Source: Peribolospora baueri (Eukaryota; Basidiomycota; Peribolosporomycetes; Peribolosporales; Peribolosporaceae). Taken from it: a DNA stretch of 64,000 bases. The notes beneath the pieces are model-generated. The model did not search any database and had not been told where the DNA came from. It saw only the letters and a program-made list of their open reading frames with translations. Location: contig JAMDHS010000003.1 in the NCBI GenBank assembly GCA_029717555.1, positions 372,001-436,000 of the forward strand, written 5' to 3'. The translations under genes and the position numbers were made by a program. Position 1 is the stretch's first letter. The number at the start of each line of letters is the position of its first letter. Shown here piece by piece: positions 56,660-64,000 of this stretch.

Positions 56660-56858
56660 CGGGCGGCCCGGTCGAAGCCGAGATAGGCTCTCGATCGAGG
56701 AGGGGAGGTGGATGGCGTCACGTTGAACGGACCTGCCAGCTTGGAAGAGAAGTGATCGGCGCGCTGCTGCGGTCGCTCCTCGCAGCTCCCTCCCAGCCTT
56801 CGAACGTCCAAGCCGATCCAGGAGAGGAAAGGAAAGAGGCCAAGTCGAGCGAGCGAGA
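56660..56858. promoter_or_regulatory. Bidirectional promoter, cyclin L and PIG-L
   Basis: Only 199 bp separate the two divergent start codons. No TATA box is obvious. Confidence 0.5.
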
Positions 56859-58002
56859 ATGTTCGTCGTCTTCATTTCCTTGACCCTCGCCCTGTTGGCG
56901 CTGGCGCACGTCCTGTCTTGCCTTGCTCCGGCCGCGCCGGCGACGTCTCCGCTCTGCGGGACGACGGCGAAAGGCAGACGAAAGCGTCGGGTGCTTCTCC
57001 TCACGGCACACCCCGACGACGAGTGCATGTTCTTCGCTCCCCTGGTCCTGCACCTCACGGGTCGCAACGATCAAGTCTGGGCCGTGTGTCTTTCCACTGG
57101 TGAGCATGGCTGCGAGGAGGAGCAAGATGACGTTCCAAGGGCTCCGTTTGTCTCTGGCAGCCGTGCGGTGGGCCGCATCCCTTCGTTCTCACCGAGGCCC
57201 GCTTGCACGTTCACTCCGCCCTCTCCTTCCGTCTCCTGCAGGCGACGCGGAAAAGCTCGGCTCCGTGCGGAGAGTCGAGCTGGAGAAGAGCTACCAAGTC
57301 CTGGGAGTGCCGAGAGAGCGCGTCACCTGCATTGACCATCCGTGAGCGAGCGTCTGCTTTTGTCGTCGTGATACCGCGCCAGCTCGGCCGCTCGTCTCAT
57401 TCGCCCCTGGGCGTGTGTGCTCACACATCGAAGGGCATTGCAAGATGGAATGACCACGGACTGGGACATAACTGTTATTGCCGAGGCCGTGGGCGAATTG
57501 CTTCGACGAGAGCGCATCGACACGGTGAGCCGAGTCGCTCTTCGAAGCGATGCGGGAAGATTCGAGGAGACGGCTCTAAGTACCGACCACCTCGCATCCT
57601 CCCGTCTGCCGTGCGTCTTGACAGCTAGTGACCTTTGACCATCGAGGAGTTTCCTCTCACCCGAACCACATAGCTTGCCGGCGGGCCGCAAACTTGCTTC
57701 GGAAGGTCTCGGCCAACGAAAGGACGGACGACGGCGCCTGTGCCGGCCTAGACGTCTTCGAGCTTGTCAGTCTGCCCTTGTCGAGCAAGTACCTCGGCCT
57801 TCCCGGTCCTCTCGTCCTGCACCTCCTTCACCTCCTTGGCGTCGGCAGTGCCTCTTCGTTTACCTTGCTCTCATCCCCCGCTTCGTATCTACGCGCCTTA
57901 AGCGCGATGCGCCAACATTGGACTCAGCTCGTCTGGTTTCGCTGGCTATTCGTCTGCTTCTCTAGCTACATGTGGGGCGTAGTGTTGGTACAGGTCCACT
58001 GA
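56859..58002 (+). CDS. GPI12: N-acetylglucosaminyl-phosphatidylinositol de-N-acetylase (PIG-L)
   Basis: Four exons, 56859-57099, 57242-57341, 57434-57524 and 57625-58002, give 269 residues. An N-terminal transmembrane helix (residues about 3-22) precedes the catalytic metal motif AHPDDE (50-55). Further family blocks are GDAEKLGSVRRVELEKSYQV, CIDHPALQDGMTTDWD and VTFDHRGVSSHPNHIA with the second metal-binding His. The enzyme removes the acetyl group of GlcNAc-PI in the second step of GPI-anchor synthesis, on the cytosolic face of the ER. Length and domain order match fungal GPI12. The intron acceptor at 57433 is chosen because it restores the conserved DHP-LQDG sequence. Confidence 0.93.
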
Positions 58003-58406
58003 GGGCCACCGGCGTCCTCATCTCTCCTCTCGTAGTCAGCGATGGGCGCTGATCCTGATTCGTGGGTCCCGTCCCTGGATCTGTTTTCTGGCATGTACCT
58101 CTGGACGGGCAATGGTGCCCTATGCTGGATGCTCATCCGTGAGAAGTAGAAACGTCGCGTCGCGTCGTGTCGTTACCGCATGACCGAGAGAGAGGCCGCG
58201 CTCAGGGGGCCCTGGACTGGATGGCCATGGGCTATATATTCGGTCAATCTCGCTTTTTTCTTTCTCCTCTCCTACTTCCAGCATCTTCGTCTCTCTCCTT
58301 CCGCACCCTCTTCTTGCACTGCTCCGTGGTTCCTCCCATCCCACTCTGCCCTGCTCTATCTTCCTTTCTAACTTTCACGTTCTACTTCCAGCCCTCACCG
58401 TTTTTC
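58003..58406 (+). promoter_or_regulatory. Promoter of the Pumilio gene with TATA box
   Basis: About 400 bp. GCTATATATTC (TATA core 58233-58239) lies about 170 nt upstream of ATG58407 and is followed by a pyrimidine-rich stretch, the usual arrangement here. Confidence 0.5.
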
Positions 58407-61241
58407 ATGCTTCCTCCTCTTTGGCCACCCCCAGTCCTGAACCCTTCGCTGACAACCAACGCGGCCGCCTGCCCTTCCACTTCACAGCCGACTATGCCCC
58501 GGGCGGCCTCTCCCAACCCCATGCGCGACCTTACCTGCGCTCTCGGCACCGGCAACGCCCTCTTCTTCGCCCCCACGCTACATAAATACGTCGTTGAATC
58601 GCCTCAAGGCAAGGTCTCTGCAGGCAATCAGTCGCACGTTGACGGCGGGCATTCCGCTTCTCGGTCGTCGCCTTCGAAGATTCTCAAAGCGGACCATAAC
58701 TCTCTTCAACCTCCCTCCATCGGTCACTCGGCCCATCCCTTCGATTCTCGCGACCCCTTTTTTGAGGTGGAAACCGTGTCGACGACTGGACAAATAACAG
58801 ACGTCATTGCCAAGGTAGGCTTGCGCCATATGTCAAACCCTTAACGACGTCGCCGTAGTATCGTCGACACATGCTGAGAGTGCTTCGCTTGACTTCAGCT
58901 CAAGGCCGACATACAAGCTCGCGACATGGACAACATGCACCTTTCTGAGCAGACCCGCCAGCTCACGTCTCAGGTCGTCATGCTCTGCGATAGGCTCTCC
59001 GTCCTCGAACGCGAGCGAGCTCTCACCACCGCGGCGGGTTGTGGACGACCCATTCAGCCTGATTCGTCCGTTTTCGCAGGTCAATACGTTCTAGGCACTG
59101 GCGCGCTTTGCGCACCTTCCGAAGCATCCTTGGAAAGCCCCCCGAGCTCCTCCTCGCGCGACCGGCTTGTGTCAACGTCCTCCGAGCCGTTTGGGCTGTG
59201 GCGCCGAGGCCGTTCTTCGTCCGATTCGACGTTAGTGCCCCCTTTTGACCAAATTTCTGGCGCATACACTCACGACAACCGCGGCATTCTAAGGCCTTTG
59301 CAGCCTGCTCGTATGAATTCGAGTCTCGACGTCGGGAGGGCCCGTACTGGTGCGCTCGAGGTGAACTATCGCGACCTTCTTCGCCCGGAGGCGAACCCCG
59401 ACTATAAGGTGAGTGAGCGGTCAAGACGCCTACCCTTCTCCGACCATCTGACGACCTAACGCTACACACTTCCTTTACCTCTTCCTCGCGTCTCAGCTCA
59501 TCGTCGACGAGATTGTCAAGACGCCTCATCCTGTCTCGCAGCCGTCCATCTTTCTACAACAGAAGCTCCAATGCGTGACGAAGGACCAGGTCGCCCTCAT
59601 CATTGAAGCTCTCCTCCCCCACGTCCTCCACCTCAGCCAGGATCGCTACGCCAACTTCCTCATTCAGCGTGCCATGAGTCACGATTCGAGAATCGGTTGG
59701 GCTCTGATGTGAGTAAAACGGGGTGAGGGAAGCGAACGGAGCCGCAGGAGCTCACGTCGATCTCGTATCGCATCAGCGGTAACTTTGAGACTCTTGCGTG
59801 CGACCCGTTCGGGTGCCACGTAGTTCAGAAGGCGAGTTTCCTCCCTCGGTGCGCCGTCGGTCGCTCGTCCTCTTCTCATTGTTATCGTTCCTTGCGCATA
59901 TAACAGATGCTTTCCTGCGAGGAAAGCTTGAAGGTGCGTGTATGCGCTCAGAACGGCTGCGCACAGGCAACTCATATGCCGACCCTCTCTACACACGCAG
60001 ACGGCGGTGATCAACGAGATGCTCCGCGGAGACGTGCGCTCTACGCTGACGCACAGGGTTAGTCACCCAATCTTCACGTCCTTGCTCGTTGTACTCATTT
60101 CGTCTTCTCCATGCTTTCCCAGCACGCCTCGCACGTCTGGCAAAAGGCTCTGGGCGCCGGCTGGGAAACCCCAGGTTTCGTGAAATACGTGATCGATGGC
60201 ATCAATGCAGTAATGAAAGGCATTTGGTGAGTCGCCGAGCGCTCGTCCACTTGTTTGTTTGACCTACGCGTGACGCTGGCTCGCCTTTCTACCAGGGTGG
60301 ATGCGGCCTGTCACGAGGTGGGGAGTCTGGTCGTGCAGTGCATTTTTGAATCTGCCGAAGGCAACAAGCGCCCTGCGATGGAGGAGGTCCTTCGCGGCGT
60401 CTGTACTTGCGCAGCCAATCAGTGGGGCGTCTGGGTGGTGCAGGTGAGCCATCCTCGTTCTGGCCGGCTCCGTCTGTTCCCAATGACGTGTGACCTCCCG
60501 CCTACAGCACATTCTCGAACACGGCGATCAAGGCGAAGACGTTCAGAGAGCCCTTAGAGGGCTACTGGCCGACGCAGTCGGCTTGTCCTTGAACGCCCAT
60601 GGTGATCTGTCGTGGCCGCCTCCAATTTTGTACGATGCTCGCGCACGATCTTCTGACTTTGGTTTTCTCGCGTTTGGACAGGCCATAAAGCGATCATGTC
60701 TGCCATTAAATTGCACAATTCGAATTTTCTTGACGCTTTCGTGAATGTCCTGACCAGTCCTGGAGCGTGCGGGTGAGAGTTTCGGGTCTATCCTTCGGAC
60801 CGCCATCTGTTTTCGTCCACGCGAGAAGGTTACCTCACCCTACGTTTCTGCAGTCGTCGTCCTCCTGTGATCGATCTCGCGGTGGCGCCGCACGGGATCC
60901 AGATTATCACCCAGCTCATGACGGAGAACGGCGTGGAGACCGAATCGCGTGAGAAGGTAGCCGCACGCAAAAAGAGCATCATGAACGCCGTCAGCAGGCA
61001 CTCTGTCAGCCTTAAGGGCTCCAAAGCCGGGTGTAAGTACGAATGGGGACGGAAACGAGTGTGCGAGTTGTTCTGACCACCCGGCTTCCTCCACCCTTCG
61101 GATCGTCAGCTCGCGTATTCGCTCTCTGTGGTGAGCGGCACTCGCATGCGTTCGTCCCCCTCGTGGCATTGCTGCTCAATACTCGTTTCGTGTTCCTTTG
61201 CTCCTTTGGCAGAACGAGCGAGAGCTTGGAACGGATACTAA
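58407..61241 (+). CDS. Pumilio/PUF-family RNA-binding protein
   Basis: Thirteen exons, 58407-58814, 58899-59408, 59497-59708, 59777-59831, 59907-59933, 60001-60057, 60123-60226, 60296-60443, 60508-60601, 60682-60772, 60854-61032, 61110-61130 and 61213-61241, give 644 residues. The N-terminal 300 residues are Ser/Pro-rich with a coiled coil (LKADIQARDMDNMHLSEQTRQ). PUF-repeat helices follow: LSQDRYANFLIQRAM, CDPFGCHVVQKMLS, HASHVWQKALGAGW, HEVGSLVVQCIFE, NQWGVWVVQHILEHGD and APHGIQIITQLM. The protein ends GSKAGSRVFALCGERARAWNGY, a tail shared by fungal PUF proteins of this subgroup. It should bind 3' untranslated regions and repress or localise mRNAs. The intron after 59831 has a GC donor. The start could also be ATG58494. 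Confidence 0.88.
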
Positions 61242-62435
61242 GTCGTGATTTGCATGGCGCGAGCGGAGAACAAATATGTCATTCGAGCGCTGCGGCTTTT
61301 CCCTCTGCTTTGTTTCATAGCATTCATTCTTACTGTCGTCGACCTCGGGCGCGCTTGTGCTATCGGACTCGATTCTTACCCTGCGCCACATATTTTTACG
61401 AGCGCCCCGAAAGTTGGGCCAGTGCGCTGCTACTGAGAAATCCAACCGTCTTATGTTTCCTCGTCCGGAGAGAAGATGGTGGAGGCGCCGGTGGTGGCAA
61501 GGTGGAGCGCCCGCGGAAGAAAGGACGGGGTGAAGACGGCGGGGTCCTGCGTCGTTGAGAGAAGCGAGGGCGGAGATGTAGATGTATGTATGTATGTGGC
61601 TCGTGGGGGCAGAGGTGGGCAGGCCGAGGCGGGATGAAGTTCCACTGGTTTTCAGTTCAGTGCCGGACGGAGGCAAGTGGCGGCGAGGTGGTTGGCGGAG
61701 GGGGACGAGGATTGGAGGAGGTCGAGTGAGGGTACGTCATGTCATCCATTCATTGGTCGAGTTGCCGGCGGGCGAGGCGGACGACGAAGATAAACGAAAC
61801 CGGGTAGGGGGGCTGCGTCGGACGGCGGGACGGGGAGGACGGAGGTTTCGGGGACGAAACATGTGCGATCTCATCTCAGCGTTGGTGCCGGATGCAGGAC
61901 AGAGAGAGGTCGGTAGACGAAAAGGGAGTGCGGTCGGTCGGTCGAGCGTGACAAGGGAGGGAGCGAAGAACAGGGCGAGTGAACGTAACTCGGCGTCCGA
62001 GCTCGCATGCGGCGGTGTGTGTGGGTCGGGGCATTCGTTCCACGTCACTCACTAGGCCTTGGCAAGTCCTTGGTTAGGCGCAGATACGGACGGGATCGCC
62101 TCGCCTTGTCGAATCGCAGCCATCCCAGTCGGTTTCACATACACATCCCCGTCCTCCATTTGCTCTCCCGCTGTCGCACTCGCACCACAGATACACTCGT
62201 CCGACCCGCGCGGGGCCTCCGGACCGGATGCGCCGTCGATCCGATCCGATTGATTCCCTCCGCCGGCCTTGCTCCAACCGGCGGAGGATAACGACGACGG
62301 GACGGCCGATGCTCACCCGCCCGTATGGGAGGCGGCAGGCCGCGGGGGAAGGCGGACAGACGTCGGTGGGCGTACGGCAGGTCGCACAAAACGGCGTTCT
62401 TGCCGTTTTCGTCTGTTCATGCGCTCTTATGGGCG

Positions 62436-62515
62436 TACATACATACATACATACACACGCAATCACACAATCACAACCACACACAAGCGCACATACTCAC
62501 ACATACACACACAAC
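62436..62515. repeat. TACA/CA microsatellite
   Basis: Five TACA units run into a degenerate CA/ACAC-rich stretch of about 60 nt, in the upstream region of the carboxypeptidase gene. Confidence 0.8.
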
Positions 62516-62828
62516 TATAATCCACTTGCAAGAGAGGCTGGAGGAGAGAGAACGAGAGACCCCGCCGGTTCGGGGTACCCGTACGGGCACGGCCGGCGAC
62601 CGTCGAGTCGAGCCGAGCCGTGTCCCGCATCCTTCCCTCGCTCGCCTCGCCTCGCCCGACGTACTCACTTACATATTTGCATCGTATCCGGGGGCGGCAG
62701 CGTGACGACGGCTTCTCTGACGGACGACCGCTGATCCAGCTCCCGTTGCTAGAGCCGGCCTAGCTCGTATCGTGATTGTCACGCGGGCCAGCGCCCTCGG
62801 ACATGGCGAGCGGTGGAGGAATAAAATT

Positions 62829-62836
62829 TATATAAA
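62829..62836 (+). promoter_or_regulatory. TATA box of the carboxypeptidase gene
   Basis: TATATAAA about 225 nt upstream of ATG63061, followed by an almost purely pyrimidine leader. It is the clearest core promoter in the window. Confidence 0.6.
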
Positions 62837-63060
62837 CCCACGACCGCTGGCGACACATACGACGAGTCTGCCTCCCTCCCATCGACCCTCCCTTCTTCCT
62901 CCCCCGCCCCTCCTTCCTTTCTTCCCTCCCTTCTCCCTGACCCTCCTCTCCGGACGGACAGGTCCCTTCTTCCTCCACCCACCCATCTTTACCTCTCTCC
63001 CTTCCCTTGCCCCTCTTCTCTCCAACCCTCCTTACCTTCTCTTTTCTCCACCCGCTCGCC

Positions 63061-64000
63061 ATGCCCTCCCGCTCCACCGCCAGCCGGCGTAGCCTCGCCT
63101 CGCTCGCCCTGCTCGCGGGCACTGCTTGGCTCGCTTCCTCCCTCGCTTCGCCGTTCGCCCTCGCCGCCCCCGCTTCGGACTCCGTTCCTGTCGGCAAGAG
63201 TCCCCGTGACAGCGCCGCCTTCGTCTCCAAGCTCCGCAGGGAGAAATATGGCGATCAGCTCGCCAGCGCCAGCGCCCGACGCGCTGCCGCCGGAAAGATC
63301 GGCACTCCTGCCGCTCATAACGTCGCTCAACCCGTCACCGCCAAGACCGACTCGACGGCGCCCGCGAAGAGCTACATCACCTTCTCCAACCCCAAGGGTG
63401 AGTAAGGCCCGTCCTTCGAGCCCCTTCGAGGCACCAGGGCTTCCGAGGCTTGCGAGGCACTGTTCAGGGCGAGATGTCGGCCGGCGGCAGGGGCGGGTTC
63501 GATCATGCGCATGGCACCCGCCCCCCCTTCCCCCCGCGGCCGATCAGGACGGTAGGGCACGGCACGGCAAGGCACGGCGGACGGACGAACGGAGGTGCTG
63601 ACGCTCAACTTCTTTTTGCTTTCCTCTTCTTCTTCTTCTTCCATCAGCTGCCGGTGAGTGCCCATCCGATGGGCCCGGCCCGTCTTTCGTCACGACGCTG
63701 CTCAAAGCGGCGGTATCACGCTCACGCTCACGCGACACCTTCCCCTTCCCTTTCTCGCAGAGTTCCACGTCAACACCACCCTCCCCAGCGTCAACTTCAC
63801 CGTCTCTGAGTCTTGGGCCGGAAACCTGCCCATCTCCAGCAAAACCAACGAGTCACGCGAGCTTTTCTTCTGGTTTTGGCCCTCCGAGAACCCCGCCGGC
63901 CAGGATGACGTGATCATCTGGCTCAACGGCGGCCCCGGCTGCAGCTCCCTCGAGGGCTTCTTGGAGGAGAACGGACCGAGTGAGCGGCTTGTTCTCTCCC
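63061..64000 (+). CDS. Serine carboxypeptidase (peptidase family S10), partial
   Basis: Three exons are visible, 63061-63397, 63648-63653 and 63761-63979; the gene runs off the window. An N-terminal signal peptide (Arg-rich start, then [18 protein letters not shown]) ends near residue 37. The S10 signature [20 protein letters not shown], which forms the oxyanion hole, is complete, preceded by the family block [23 protein letters not shown]. The catalytic Ser, Asp and His lie further on, outside the window. Such enzymes trim C-terminal residues of peptides in the secretory pathway, vacuole or outside the cell; KEX1-like or secreted types cannot be separated yet. Exon 2 is 6 nt (CTGCCG) and adds Ala-Ala; skipping it would also keep the frame. 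Confidence 0.9.

Larger units (their letters stand above)
61242..63060. other. Long intergenic region with microsatellite and carboxypeptidase promoter
   Basis: About 1.8 kb without a recognised gene on either strand. It contains TGTA/TACA-type repeats (short at 61579-61600, long at 62436-62515), a TATA box at 62829-62836 and a C/T-rich leader from about 62860 to the start codon at 63061. Confidence 0.55.

Noticed and set aside
62436-62515. Possible CRISPR-like or minisatellite array
   Set aside because: It is a simple TACA/CA microsatellite without unique spacers.

Overview
The window looks like nuclear DNA of a fungus, almost certainly a basidiomycete. The DNA is GC-rich. Most genes are cut into many small exons by introns of about 50 to 110 nt with GTGAGY-type donors. 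The gene set is fungal: DASH subunit Spc19, an exo-beta-1,3-glucanase, an alpha-arrestin with PY motifs, a DAL5-type permease and a fungal amidase. The codon phase of nearly every exon join closes, so most models are spliced end to end. Placement near the Microbotryomycetes (red yeasts and relatives) is a guess from overall character and is not demonstrated.

Layout. 1-10.8 kb: cytochrome b5-domain protein (-), CaMK-type kinase (+), a possible small gene (+), cytochrome c oxidase subunit IV/COX5 (-), a secreted repeat protein of unknown function (+), a LINE fossil, and an NTF2/p15-like export factor (+). 11.7-20.7 kb: eIF5 (-), a very long TRAPPC13 homologue (-), and an alpha-arrestin (+) that diverges from it over a palindromic CACGTG box. 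21-28.3 kb: an AT-rich island, a short TTAGGG telomere-like tract, a decayed amidase (-), and a 22-exon DAL5-family permease (+) with a 4-nt exon. 28.6-42.8 kb: exo-beta-1,3-glucanase (-), a possible small gene (-), NOT1, scaffold of CCR4-NOT (-), and Mo25 (-). 43-50 kb: Spc19 (+), an intronless GNAT acetyltransferase (+), and a GCK/STE20-type kinase (-). 50.6-64 kb: a 4-coumarate-CoA-ligase-like enzyme ending in a peroxisomal AKL signal (-), an unknown mitochondrial-looking protein (-), cyclin L (-), PIG-L/GPI12 (+), a Pumilio protein (+), and the start of a serine carboxypeptidase (+, cut by the window end).

How the genes relate. Most are unlinked housekeeping genes arranged in divergent and convergent pairs. 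Two pairs make functional sense. The divergent amidase and DAL5-type permease look like an uptake-and-hydrolysis pair for an amide, of which the enzyme half is now broken. Mo25 and a GCK-type kinase are known partners in fungal morphogenesis networks (MOR/RAM and SIN-type) and lie a few kilobases apart, though not adjacent. I found no defence island, CRISPR array, biosynthetic cluster or complete mobile element. The most unusual features are gene structure (4-, 6- and 12-nt exons, a start codon alone in its exon, three GC-AG introns sharing one donor hexamer), the repeat-bearing secreted protein, and the scarred 21-24 kb region.
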